Source: Campylorhamphus procurvoides
Lineage: Eukaryota > Chordata > Aves > Passeriformes > Dendrocolaptidae
Length of the DNA: 64,000 nt
Direction: 5' to 3'
Assembly (NCBI GenBank): GCA_013396655.1
Contig: WBMV01009180.1
Location: 1 to 64,000, forward strand
Below, piece by piece: positions 36,033 to 46,960 of this stretch (within the stretch, counting starts at the first letter, position 1; each line of letters starts with the position of its first letter). Both the position numbers and the translations under genes were made by a program. A model generated the notes under the pieces. That model was not told where the DNA came from and did no database searches. It worked only from the letters and a program-made list of their open reading frames with translations.

Positions 36033-36272
36033 GGATGGTTTAGGTTGGAGACTAAGAAGAGGTTCTTCACCCAGAGGGTGGTCAGACACTGGAACAGTCT
36101 CTCCAGGGAAGTGATCACAGCACCAAGCCTGACATGGTTCAAGAAGCATTTGGACAGTGCTCTCAGGTACATGGTGTGATTCTTGGTGTTTTCCTATGCA
36201 GAGCCAGGAATAGGACTCAATGATCCTGGTGGATTCCTTTTAGCTCAGGATAATCAGTGATTCTATGATGAT
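36033..36272 (+). mobile_element. CR1 LINE 3' end inserted in opposite orientation
   Basis: The plus-strand CR1 terminus reads TTAGGTTGGAGACTAAGAAG, GGTTCTTCACCCAGAGGGTG, CACTGGAACAGTCTC, GCACCAAGCCTGACA, CTCAATGATCCTGGTGG, ending CAGTGATTCTATGATGAT. It lies inside a minus-strand CR1 and so inserted after it. It is 5'-truncated to about 240 bases. Confidence 0.92.
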
Positions 36273-36312
36273 CTTTGTAGTGCTTCTCTGGACTCTCTTG
36301 AGTAGTTCCTTA
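36269..36312 (-). mobile_element. Short minus-strand CR1 3'-region patch
   Basis: GATCTTTGTAGTGCTTCTCT and the following GGACTCTCTTGAGTAG resemble the complement of the CR1 3' part, from a region not contiguous with the adjacent ORF2 remnant. It may come from a third, minor insertion or from a rearrangement. Confidence 0.5.
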
Positions 36313-36344
36313 TCTTAGTCTTCTGCACCTCAAACAGTGTGCCT

Positions 36345-36895
36345 GGAGCACTTGCTGGTGAAGAGTGAGGCAAAAAAGTCATAAAGTATGTCTGCTTTCT
36401 CCATATCCTAGGGAACCACATCTCCTATTTCCTTCTGGAGAAGGCCCAGATTTTCCCTAGTCTTCCGTTTATCACCAAAATGCTTATAGAAACTTTTCTT
36501 GTTGCCCTTGACATCCCTGACCAGGTTTAATTCTATCAGAGCTTCAGCTTTTGTAACCTGATTCCTGACTACTCAGACAGTTCCTCTGTATTCTTCCCAA
36601 GCTACCTGTCCATGCTTCTACCCTCTCTAAGTTTCCTTTTTTTTGTGTCCAGGAGTTCCTTGTTCATCCAAGCAGGCCTCCTGGCATTTCTGCCTGACTT
36701 CCTTGTTGCTGGGATGCATTGCTCCTGAGCTTGAAGGAGGTGATCCTTGAATATTAGTAGGTTTCCTTGGGCCTTTCTTCTGTCCAGGACTTTATCCCAT
36801 GGTACTTCACCAAACAGATCCCTAAAGACCCGTCTGCTGTTGTCAAGTTGGTGGTTTGTGGTTTTTCTTAGCTCCTTAGTGGTTGGAGCAATGTC
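36345..36895 (-). mobile_element. CR1 ORF2 remnant, part 2 (endonuclease to RT linker)
   Basis: The minus-strand translation gives CR1 blocks between endonuclease and polymerase: RDVKGNKKSFYKH, GDKRKTRENLG, and DILYDFFASLFTSK at the left end. Several stops and at least one frameshift interrupt it (for example before KHGQV). Similarity fades near 36895. Together with part 1 it represents one older element split by the plus-strand insertion. Confidence 0.85.
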
Positions 36896-37060
36896 TAGAA
36901 TGCTGCATTTCTAGCCAAGCAGAAGCATCCTGCTAGCAAAATGCTACCCATGTGTGTATAATCTCTTACAAGCAGTTTTTACTATTCCAGCCACCCATAT
37001 TAATCATAAATATTGTTTTGATGTTTTTGGCTCTGTATCTCTCTTATATTTTACATCAAT
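36896..37060. other. AT-rich single-copy DNA
   Basis: Nothing is recognised between the CR1 composite and the candidate exon. Confidence 0.5.
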
Positions 37061-37071
37061 TATTTCTCTAG

Positions 37072-37124
37072 GTATTGCCAGGCATCTGAAGTGGTTGACC
37101 AAGAGCTAAGGACTTGGAACAGTG
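37072..37124 (+). other. Candidate 53-base exon with strong splice sites
   Basis: A clean pyrimidine-rich acceptor (TTATTTCTCTAG, AG at 37070-37071) and a strong donor (GTGAGTAAG from 37125) bracket 53 bases. One of the three frames is open: after one leading base it reads YCQASEVVDQELRTWNS, which looks protein-like. The exon itself starts with GTATTG, so the acceptor could also regenerate a 5' splice site, as in recursive-splicing exons. I cannot assign a gene. It is the best exon-like signal in the window, but pseudoexons of this quality do occur in long introns. Confidence 0.3.
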
Positions 37125-37860
37125 GTGAGTAAGTGAAATTCAAATTATATTATCTGGGTTTTCACATGCTGGCTGACTGAAGTTTGACTGCTCTCTGTAG
37201 GATGGATGATGTGCAGTAGAAGAGAATTTTTTTCTGAGCACCAGGTTTCTGTTCAGAGCATTCAAAGATTTTAAGAAATAGTCTCAGTGACTGCTTTTGA
37301 TAAGTGAAGTCTCCTTCCCACACCACCCTGACTTAGAAGAAACTTAAAATATTTCAGGTACAACAGTTCAATCTGTACTTGTTGAAATGGTAACATGACC
37401 CATTGTATTAAAAGACTGATGCCTGAATCAGCTTCTCAGAATCATGCCATTTTATATAGTAAGCAATTATATATTCTAAAATGCATTGAAACCTGAAGTA
37501 AGTTAATAAATTACTGCAAGTTGAATTTTTTCTTTCCATAACATCCAAACTTGTGCCTGTTTTTTTAACTTCCCCTCTACAAACTGTAGCATTGTTTGTA
37601 AAGTTAGATAATTTTCTTGATTCCCTGAGGTCACTGCTGATTCTTTGCATCTCATATGCTAATTATACACTGTGTTGACTAGAGAGAATAATTCAGGAAG
37701 GATCTAAGGAAGAACTTTAAAAATTTCAAATACTTCAAAAAGTGAGTTTTGTAACGCATTTATATATTATTTGCACTTCCCTGTCTGTAGGTGTAGGCGG
37801 GCAAGGAGAGCCTTGCAAAGGCAGAGATAAACTTGCCAACTCCTAATTGTATTTAGTAAT
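37125..37860. other. AT-rich single-copy DNA, nothing recognised
   Basis: There is no gene or repeat; an 80-codon minus frame (37408-37650) has no features. Confidence 0.5.
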
Positions 37861-38160
37861 CATAGAATAGAATAGAATCATAGAATTGTTAAGGTTGGAA
37901 AAGAGCTTCAAGACTTAAGTCCAACCTTTGGCTGAATGCCACCATGTCAACTAAACCATGACACTGAGTGCCTTGTCCAGTTGGTTCTTGACCACTTTGA
38001 GGGATGGCGACTCCACCACCTCCCTGGGCAGCCGAATTCAGTGCTTAACCACCCTTTCAAGTGAAAAAATTCCTGATGTCCAACCTGAATTTCCCCTGGC
38101 ACAGCTTGAGGCCATGTCCTCTTGTCCTATTGCCAGTTGCCGGGGAGAAAAGGCTGATAG
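37861..38160 (-). mobile_element. CR1 LINE 3' end, different subfamily
   Basis: A minus-strand CR1 terminus begins with a tail array (CATAGAATAGAATAGAATCA) and TTAAGGTTGGAAAAGAGC. The body landmarks are CAGTTGGTTCTTGACCAC, GGGATGGCGACTCCACCACC, CTGGGCAGCC, CACAGCTTGAGGCCATGTCC and TCTTGTCCTATTGCC. The wording (TTGGAAAAG, GGTGACTCCACC type) is that of a CR1 subfamily distinct from the copies at 1-760 and 35446-36895. It is truncated near 38160. Confidence 0.92.
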
Positions 38161-39660
38161 AAGATGAGTATAATAATACTTTCAAAAAGCAAGGGCATTT
38201 TCTTGCCAAGAGATAGTTATTTGGAGCAATGTAATATTTCTCTTTCTCTGGTTTCCATAGTAGAACCAGTTTATGTGAAATATGTCATATTTAGGGGATC
38301 TTGTTTGATTTTAGAGCAGTTGGAAGCAAGTATAAGCTTTTAGCACCCATGTATTTTGTTTTATGTACTGTTGACTTTGGGGTCAAATACAGTGAGAAAC
38401 CCTTGCCTTGTTTTTGTATTATTTTTTACTTTAATGACCTCTGAAAATTGTGTTTGTTCTTAATTTCTAAAAATGCCCTTAGTTAAAACTCTGAAGGAAA
38501 TTATCTGTTTAGAGTATTTGCACTCATGAAATTCTGGATTTGCTATCTCCTTTCTATTTGTGCTTGTATTTTGCCAGGAAAAGCAAATAAGGGAATTTTA
38601 AGTGAATTTGTCAGTTATTTTTGGATAATTCATTTTTGCCTACTGTTGATCTACCCCTGTGTCCCCATCCACTGCCTGACAATTGTCAGGACTAAAATGC
38701 TGCATGCATGTTGTCATTAATGCACAAGTGGAATGAAAGCATCATAGACAGCTTATACATATTTAAAAATCAACAAAAAATATATGTATTCTTTCATTCA
38801 AATTTGATGCTGTTTAATAAGCTGATAGTTAGGAATTAAAGAGACTTATTATTAATGTAAAATTGCTTCTTGGTTACTATTACAGGTAATGTAACTTATT
38901 TTACAACACTGTGCCCCAGATGAGTTAAGAGGGGGGCCCTGTAGCACACAGCAGCATATCAGAAACACTAGCACATGCATTAATGTGAAGCTAACTTAAA
39001 TAACTTGAGCATCTGTCAGCAGCAGCAGGTGGGACGCCCATGTACAGGATGAAGTGTAGGGCTGATTGGTAAAATTGCACGGTTGATAAGAATAGTTCAG
39101 TGCAGATCTAATACATTTAAAAGAAAACTCAAATTAGAACTTTTCCTTCATAACAAAACACATAATATAGTTTCTCTCCAGATGTGGTAATGAGCACAAC
39201 AAAGGCTAGTTGTCTGAGTTTTCTTCAAAGGCATTGCATAATTTGTCTTGGGGGAACATATGAAAACAGGTCAGCACTTAATTCCATAAAAATATTTACT
39301 TCAATTGCAGTTAAATAATTAATAAAATTGTAACTGGAAGCAAGAAATAAACAACAAAGGTAAAATTTTAAAGGATGAAATGACCTTCTGATAATTGCTT
39401 AATGAAATCTTTGGTATTTTGCTTGCACTTTCCTCTCCTTTTTCTCCCCAGTGTTTCAATGCAATTATAACAACACTCACATACTTTCAGACTTGTACAT
39501 GTGCTCCTTTTATTGTAATATGAGTAGGATAGAAGCTTATAATGCCTTTTCTAATAAACATGAAAGACAGGCTCTGCAATTGTATTAGGCAACAAAGCAC
39601 CGGTTATTTTAGTTTTCCATATAATGCTATTAATCAAGAGTTGATTGCTTAGTGCAGGAG
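38161..39660. other. AT-rich single-copy DNA
   Basis: A perfect 16-bp palindrome is at 38675-38690. The stretch 39575-39660 contains homeodomain-like cores (TAATGCTATTAATCAAG and a GATTGCTTAG) and may be regulatory, but the evidence is thin. No gene or repeat is seen. Confidence 0.45.
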
Positions 39661-39687
39661 TGCTGAGATCCTTCCCAGACCTGCACA

Positions 39688-39998
39688 TCACAGCTGATGG
39701 TAATCCATACTCCAGTGAGATGCCTCAGGAAAGGTAGATGCTCTGCTGGGTTTTGGGATTGGACATCTCTGGAAAACTGCAGGTGCTTGGGCAGTGTTAC
39801 CCTCAGGGCTCTGATGGGTGATAGTGAGACTTGTTGCTGTTGATTTGGAGGCTTGATCCCCTCTTTTGATATCTGAAGTTTTACCAGCTACTTGCCATAA
39901 TTTTGACAGAGGTTGATAAAAAGGTGCAGTTCTTGGACTGTGGACTTTTGTTATCCCAGCTGTTCTGGAACCTGCCAGCTGATGTGGCAAATACTCAT
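39688..39998 (-). other. Candidate terminal exon, protein unknown
   Basis: On the minus strand an acceptor (TTTTCTTGTAACACAG) ends at 39999 and is followed by an open frame of about 103 codons to TGA. The peptide is rich in Ser, Pro, Thr and Gln, with segments such as LAGSRTAGITKVHSPR and SKLWQVAGKTSDIK and an aromatic C-terminus (SHWSMDYHQL). The composition looks protein-like and not repeat-derived, but I know no such family. It is only 66 bases from the candidate exon at 40065-40132; that intron would be unusually short and the phases do not join cleanly. Confidence 0.2.
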
Positions 39999-40019
39999 CT
40001 GTGTTACAAGAAAATAAAT

Positions 40020-40056
40020 GTTTTGTCTATCTAGTCCTGTTCCTCCTCAGGTAATA
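40020..40056 (+). promoter_or_regulatory. Candidate recursive (AG|GT) splice site
   Basis: CTAGTCCTGTTCCTCCTCAG ends at 40050 and is followed directly by GTAATA. The acceptor half is strong, the donor half moderate. It lies on the opposite strand to the exon candidates here, so at most one interpretation can hold. Confidence 0.2.
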
Positions 40057-40064
40057 ATACTTAC

Positions 40065-40132
40065 CTAACTTTCCTGGATAGAGTCCTAGTTGTCACTGGA
40101 GGATGGGGTTGTGCTTGTGACCTTGGGAACAT
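40065..40132 (-). other. Candidate 68-base exon with strong splice sites
   Basis: On the minus strand a long pyrimidine tract (TTGCTTTCCTTCACCTTGG, then TTTCTCCCAG) precedes an exon beginning ATGTTCCC. A consensus donor, TTAG|GTAAGT, follows. One frame is open across all 68 bases and belongs to a 63-codon frame reaching 40252. The peptide is Pro/Arg/Gln-rich and unassigned. Splice signals are strong; coding status is doubtful. Confidence 0.25.
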
Positions 40133-40259
40133 CTGGGAGAAACCAAGGTGAAGGAAAGCAAGCAGAGTGTCCTTCTGAAGGTCCTCCTTTGTGTTGTGAT
40201 AACCCTCAGAGGAAGGAAAGCTGTTGTTGGCCCAAGATGTTCTAGCTGTCATTTTATCT

Positions 40260-43200
40260 GTGTGCTGAACTTTGCCTCATGATGGTATTTATGACTTCAG
40301 GAGTTATATTCTGTGTTTCTGATAAAGCCATGCCATATTTTATCCTGAAATAGGAAATTTGGTAATAGTTTTGAGGGTTTTGACTAAAGGGTCTCTGTGT
40401 TAAACCCACATAGTTTACCACAGAATAGAGATGGGGACAGAGGGTATATTTTTGGGGTTTATGTTTGGTTTGGGATATATGACTTTGTTTATATGAGTAC
40501 AGTTCTGTACTATGTACATACTGGCACAGAGAGAGGGTGGGGTTTTACCTCTGGAATCAAAAAACAGAGGTGTGGCTGGTGTTGCTGGTTTTACTTGATT
40601 TTGTTAACAGTCAGAGTAAATAGGAAGCTATATACTTGTACTGCTTTTCCTCTTTGAACAACCTCCTTTCTGTGTCTGTACTTTGCCTTTTCTATTTTTC
40701 ATATAATTTATCTTTGTCTGCTCCTTCTTTGGAGAACTTTAAGGTGATTTTAAGGTACAAATTACACCCCATTTCCATTTAACAAAAACGATAGCAATGG
40801 ACTTTTTTTTTCAATTTCTTTCCTTTTGTCTGTCATCAGAGGGAAGAAAGGACAAGTTATTCTGTCAGAAAAATATCACAATTTCAAGTTCTTTCCTTGG
40901 AAAGGCACTGGGAACTTTCAGATGCTGTAAACCACATTGAACTGATAATTTGTTTATGGAGTAGAAAATATAATGGTTAATTTTAATGTTATTATTTCTG
41001 GAACCTAGTACAGTTCCTGACACGGAGATGTCATTCTGCAAGCAGTGACTGAATAGAAATTGCTGCTGCAGGAAGAAGTGTGGCATAGCAGATAGAGCTG
41101 CCTGACTCCTGCGTTTGACTTCTGCCTCTGTTGTTAACATGCTAAGTGATATTAGGAAAGTTAATTAATTTCTTTATCTTAGATTGCAAGGTCTTTAGTC
41201 CAGGTGTTGCACTTCAGTTCTTGTCATTTTGTGCTTTGGTACCTGTGGATTCTTTTAGTTTCTATAGCTTTACTATTGTCACTTGCAGGGTTTCTCATTA
41301 GCTCTCAACATGTAACATGGAATCCTGAAGACATTTGAATATTTGTTCTACAGGAATAAAGCTTTTAAAATACTTTTAAATACCTTTTAAATACTTTTCA
41401 GAGCATGGGTTAATAGTGTATCTGATCTTGTGCAGCTGCAGGCTGATGCCAAAAGGGACAGTGTCACTTCAGCATGTTCTTTCCCTCTCTTGCATCAGCC
41501 CCCAGTCCCAAGGTGAGTTCAAGGTAAGCAGCTGATTCAGGAAGAAAAGGAACCTAACTGCCTGGCAAGGAAAACTAATTCTGATAACTGTGCTGGCCTG
41601 GCTTGTCATGTGCCTGAGAAATTACTAGATGTAACAAAACGGACAAAGACGTAAAAAGCAGCTGGAAGGAGGTGGGGAGAGTAGTACTGTTTCTTTCAGC
41701 AACAGGTAATAAATATACCAGATGAGACATAGCATGGAAACCTGGGGTTATTAAGAGCTGCATTTACAACCAGATTTTGAACAAAGCAGAAGAATGTCTT
41801 GCAATGGATATGACAGTACAGCTTCAGTTCTGCTGATGTTAGTTACTGATATTAGATGTTCATCACTGAAAGTATATTTTCCTAATACAGCTTTTTAATC
41901 TTTTTTTTCTGAAGTAACAGTCATCTTTGTGATCTACATTAAAATTTCAAGGCATATCTGTGATGCCTAAATATAACTTTTATTTAATTTTAATTTAAAG
42001 TGAAGTCCACTAAATCTTGCAAATTTACCTGAGAGAAGTTGCTCTTGATATGATACTTTCTACTGACCTTGTATTCATAATTTCCCCTTTAAACTCTGTC
42101 AAGAAACTTGATTCCTCTTTCAATCTGACTTATGTAATTGGAGTTGACTCTTTGAACAGTATATTTCACTCACTGCCCTTTCTCTTAAAAACATATACAG
42201 CAGATTAGATTGGGTTCTTTGATCTTACTTTCTTTGTGAGCCTCATGTAATAAGATCTTGTGTGTTGAAGGACCTGCCTTTTCTTCCTCGCTCACCAGAA
42301 AGTTTCCATGAAATGACGAGGGGTGAGCAGGACCAAGGAAGAGAGAAGTGAAATGTTAAAATGATTTTGGAAACTGTAGTGATTAACTTAATCGAGGTGC
42401 CTTTACACACAGCCCACACATGTTTCTGAGGACATGAATATTTCCTGTCAATTGCCTTCATGGGTGAGGTTGTTGAGTAAAGTCAGCTAAGCAAGAGGAG
42501 CAACAGTTCAGCAGCAAAAGAAGAAAGTGTACCTCTGAGAACGCTGCAGCCCAACAGGGACCCTGGCTCTCAAGCCATCTGTACAACTGACCTAGCCAAT
42601 GATGTTGCTGAAATTTCACATCTGTTATTTCTTACTGCCCACTTCTTTGGCAACAGGCAATCTTCATTTTTTCCATTATAGGCAGCTGCTGGAACTAAAA
42701 AGAGCTTGAGCACATTTTCAGATGTGCTAAATAAGCTATGTTTTACCTTTCCTCCCCCCCCTCTTTCTTCTACCACATACTACAGCACACTAACTTGTTT
42801 CAGAAGTGCAGGATCTGTCACTTGCATGCTGTACACACATCTGAAGATAAGTAGATGTGTTAGCCTTGTGCATACAAATAAATTCTTAAAAATAGGGCCA
42901 TCATAATGTATGGGAAAACATATTTATAAAAACAAAGAAGAAATCTGTATAGATTGAGAAGGACTGATGGTCAGGAATCACCACTATTATCAGTGAAACC
43001 TGCTGTCTACCCTGACTGTGACTAACATTATGCAGAAGGATCAGTGTGCAGAGCTCAGCAGTGGAGCCAAGTACTTTATGACCAAGTAGAACTGAACTGC
43101 TTGAAATAAATAGTTGCTTTTGCATTTTTTGGGCTGCCTTACCCTTCTTATTCAGTGTCCCATAGAGGAATTATCTTATATTCTTCTGGCCCTCTCTAGC

Positions 43201-44560
43201 TTAAGCTATTGAAGCTGTTAGACTGCTTCCCAAAGCTATTAAATGGAGGGAGGTATTACAGCCTCTAAGCAAGCTTGCGAGTAACCTGTGAAGGCTGTTC
43301 AAACCTGTGTGTCAAAATACATTGTGGAATTGAAATATGAGAATATAAAATATTTTTTCCTAATAGTTTATGCAGGCAGACCATGGAAAAAGCACTCAAT
43401 GAGAGTTATGAACTGAGAACTGGCCAACATGGTGAGCAAAGGTTGCCAGATAGACTTTTTTTGAATACCAGAGAACCACCAAAATCTCTATTGCACTTAT
43501 TTTTAAAACAGCATGAGATAATAGAGATGTGGCTTATCAAGGACTTCTACTAATACATGTAGTCAGGAATTCCTGATAGCTGAGTGGTTGGTCTGATCGT
43601 GCTGTTGCAGTTCTGCATAGGTGCAGTGCTTCCCGCAGTCTGGAAGTGACAGATCCCTGCAAGGTAATGCAGAAGGGCTTGGGACACAGAGTAAACAACA
43701 GTGAGAGAACATTATCAACTGTCAATGTGCAATGGAATGAATGGGAAGAAAGGATGGGAGAAGGTGAGATAACATCTGACCCAAAGATGAGTGTCTTCTT
43801 ATGCTATACATACCCCTAAAATACTTCAGGATACCTATGAAAAATGCCTTTTAAATTAGTATCTTATTGTTCTGAAATATTGTAATGGTACTTTGGTGAA
43901 ATATAGTTAAAAACCCAGATAAAATTGGATATTGCTATAATTGGAAAAAAAAAACCAAAACAACCTATACCAAATGTGATTATTTGCTTTTGCAATTTTT
44001 ATCTCTCTTATAATTTTTTTTTTATCTAAAGCAAAATAGTTTTGTCTAGTTGGTAGAAGGTTGCCATTGTCCCTTACTGGATGATCTTTAAATCCACTGC
44101 TTACAGAAATCATACTGGAAAATAAATATTTTCATAAAGATTCATTTGGAGGTAAAATTTAATGAAAAAAAATTATGGTCTCTAAAGATTTATGGATTTT
44201 ATTAAATGAGGAAAAAATGCTTCCCTGCGTACATAATTTTTTTTTTCATGTATTGGAAAAGTTGAAGCTGAGAAGACCAAAAAGAAATTCTATACTAGGG
44301 AGGCTGAAAACATCCCTTGTAATCCAACTAGTTTTCCAGATCGTGTTGAGCATATTTCTCTCTGGAAATTGGCTACTATTCATATTTCTTCCTGAAACTG
44401 TCAAACCTGTTAGAAGTATAATAATAAAGTACTCTTGCATGCACATATGTCAAGACAATATTATACTCAATGCAATTAAAGCATTTTCTAGGTATTCTCA
44501 CCAGTCTATCCTCTCATGGATGGTTATCAAGCTGTTTTAGTTTGTTACTGAAATCTTTTT
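40260..44560. other. AT-rich single-copy DNA, nothing recognised
   Basis: It includes a three-copy degenerate TTTTAAATAC tandem repeat at 41362-41398 and a C8 run at 42754-42761. Open frames of up to 121 codons (44175-44540 plus) are hydrophobic in a T-rich context and unassigned. No gene or repeat family is seen. Confidence 0.55.
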
Positions 44561-44900
44561 TAATGACTGTTTTCCTGGCAGCTCAAGGGACTCTACCTCA
44601 GAGAAACTCCTACCATACTAATGCTTGTGAAATACAGAGGGGATGCTGCTTTGTCTATGTGTGGAATATCGAAGTGAATCAAAAGAAAATTGACCATATG
44701 CCATGGCTCTTAACTTGAAAAGACCTTATCCTGTTTATTTTTACCTCTTTTAATCACCAGTCTATGTATATAGTTCCTTTTTACTAAAGTAAATCCATGA
44801 AAAGTAATAGCACACTTTTTTTTGTGCTATATTTCAGCAGATTATTTAAAAAATTCATCACTTCTCTTTTAGGATGGTACTCAGCTAACAGTAGTAAGGT
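44561..44900 (+). other. Strong acceptor sites and a possible 26-base microexon
   Basis: GACTGTTTTCCTGGCAG ends at 44580 and is followed by about 45 open codons to TGA, as a terminal exon would be. Further on, ATCACTTCTCTTTTAG ends at 44872 and is followed by 26 bases (44873-44898; frame DGTQLTVV open) and GTAGGA. Both acceptors are good; no protein family is recognised. They may be pseudo-splice sites. Confidence 0.18.
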
Positions 44901-46480
44901 AGGAATTAGCCATGCAAAATCACATTTTTAGCATATTTTGCGACAGTCTGAAATATTGCTATGTTGCTTTTTACAAATGTGTCTTGAGGCACAGCTCAAA
45001 CTTTCATAACTATGGAAAGCCTGTTAGGAGTCATGTGTGTATCCACGTATTTGAGTATCCTTAGAAGAAACTTGGTTACACTGGCATATCATTAATAATT
45101 TTACCTGTTAGAGCATGAAATAGCTCTATATACTGTGTAAACTTCTAATGTTGCCTGAAGTTTGAAGTGTATTGCAGTTATCAGCAAAAAGGAATGATGT
45201 AACTGATGAATTCTTGGCTGGTGTTACGGAATGTATTAAGTGTCTAGTTATGATGGTCTAAGAAAACATCTAGGAAGGAAAAAAATAAAGGGGTTTTCAG
45301 CTCCATAGGCCTTCTTCAATAATACTCTGGAAAAATGAAAAGTTTCTGCATTCACTTATGACTACCAAGTCTCAACTTCTCTGTTAAAAAGATTTCTTTG
45401 TCTTTGTTTTGAAAGACAACTTAATGGAATTTCACAATGGTTGGTGAAAATTAGAGGAACATATTAGGAAAGGGATAAATAGCAAACAAAACAATTAAAA
45501 AAATAAAACCTGGTAGCTAGAGGGTTCTTAAGTTGAAAGCTATTAATTCCCTGACTCCGGCAAAGTAAATAACACTTGTTGTTCCTCCCATACACTAAGA
45601 TGGGAGCTAGTAAACTCTCAGGTGTCAAAGTGTGAGGCACCTAATCTGTTATACTATTGCAAGAACTTCTGAGGAACTTCTGAGGGTTGTGGTGGTGTCA
45701 CCTCAGTACAGCATTGTGCCCAGCTCCTTTGGGTGTAATACTGGGGTAGTAGGTATAGCAGAGAACACAGAACAAAAACACTTTGAGAAGTGTTTCATTA
45801 AGTCTTTTTAAAACTAGACTGTAGAAAGGACAAAAAATTAGCTATATTAATCTGGTGCACTGGAGGAAACTGCAGGATTTGCTTACTCTCTCTGAGTATG
45901 ATATGTTTGGGCTTAGTTATCTACAAAACTTATGTAAAAGTCTTAATTTCTTTCCTTGACATTGTAGGCTGATGATAGTGAGGATATTGCAGCTCCTGCT
46001 CTGCAAACCCTTATTCACATTGTTTAGATGTATGAAAATTCCTTCTGAAGGTGACAATTTGCTGTGAGTACAGAGAGAGTTGTCCTTAAGTGTTTGTGGA
46101 AAAGGGACCAGGGCTGATGCTAAGCTGGGTTATTGGTTTGCTCTATTTTCTCTTTTCCTATAGGGGGGGGAAAAAAAGTTACTTCTACTTGAAATCCACT
46201 GAAGTGTTTTGCATAAGTGAAGAGCTCAGTTTTCTCAGCTGTTACATTACTTCCCCTTTTGTGAAAATGTTTTGAATCTAAACAGGGACTTGGATTTATT
46301 TTTTTTTTCCTTCCTATTACAGGCCAACTAAAAATTGTCAACTTCATAATAGATCATGCAAAAATTCTGTTTACACTTTGAATGAGTTGCTCTGTCCATA
46401 TTTGCCATGACTAGTCATACCTTCCACCAGGATTGTTAGGTTTAATGACTGGAGAAGTTGGGCAGCCTTTGTCCTCCTTT
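44901..46480. other. AT-rich single-copy DNA, nothing recognised
   Basis: A perfect 11-bp tandem duplication (GAACTTCTGAG twice) is at 45663-45684. A G8 run abuts an A7 run at 46163-46177. No gene or repeat is seen. Confidence 0.55.
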
Positions 46481-46489
46481 ATGACTGCT

Positions 46490-46960
46490 TTTGTAACAGA
46501 GCAGCTGATAAGAACACTGAGCTCAGCCCGCTGGCTGAGGCCAGCAGCTTCATCTGGGGCTTGTTCTCACAGTTTAATAACTGGATTTTGGTGAGAGCAA
46601 TTGAGTCAGATGCAGTCCGTTTGTTCTGCTAAGAGCCCAGCTGTGGATATATAAAACTCCCTCTTTGTTGCTCCTTGCAACAACAGGTTTAATTGTTACG
46701 GGCTCATAGGAACCAATTAGATTAACAGATGTTAGAGAGCCAGTTTCAGGTCTTAGTGGGAAACAGTAATTTGAGAAGCCTTGTGTAAGGGCTTGCTGAC
46801 ACCGAGGTGATGAGTATCTGGGTTTGAGGCTGTAGGTGCCATGAAAATTGCATCACTTTTCTCCTGTTTGCTGAGACCAGATGAGGATGTTTATAACAAT
46901 AGCAGCCAGAGCACAATCATACTTATTTTAGCAAATAACAGCATGTGCTAGAAGCTTGGT
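46490..46960. promoter_or_regulatory. Motif-dense block, candidate enhancer or promoter
   Basis: This unique, moderately GC block holds an E-box CAGCTG (46502-46507) overlapping a GATA site (TGATAAG, 46506-46512). It also holds a TATATAAAA box (46648-46656), TTAATTGTTA (about 46689) and paired homeodomain cores in CCAATTAGATTAAC (46713-46726). It has no long open frame and no repeat identity. The arrangement is typical of conserved vertebrate regulatory DNA, but conservation cannot be seen from one sequence. Confidence 0.28.
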
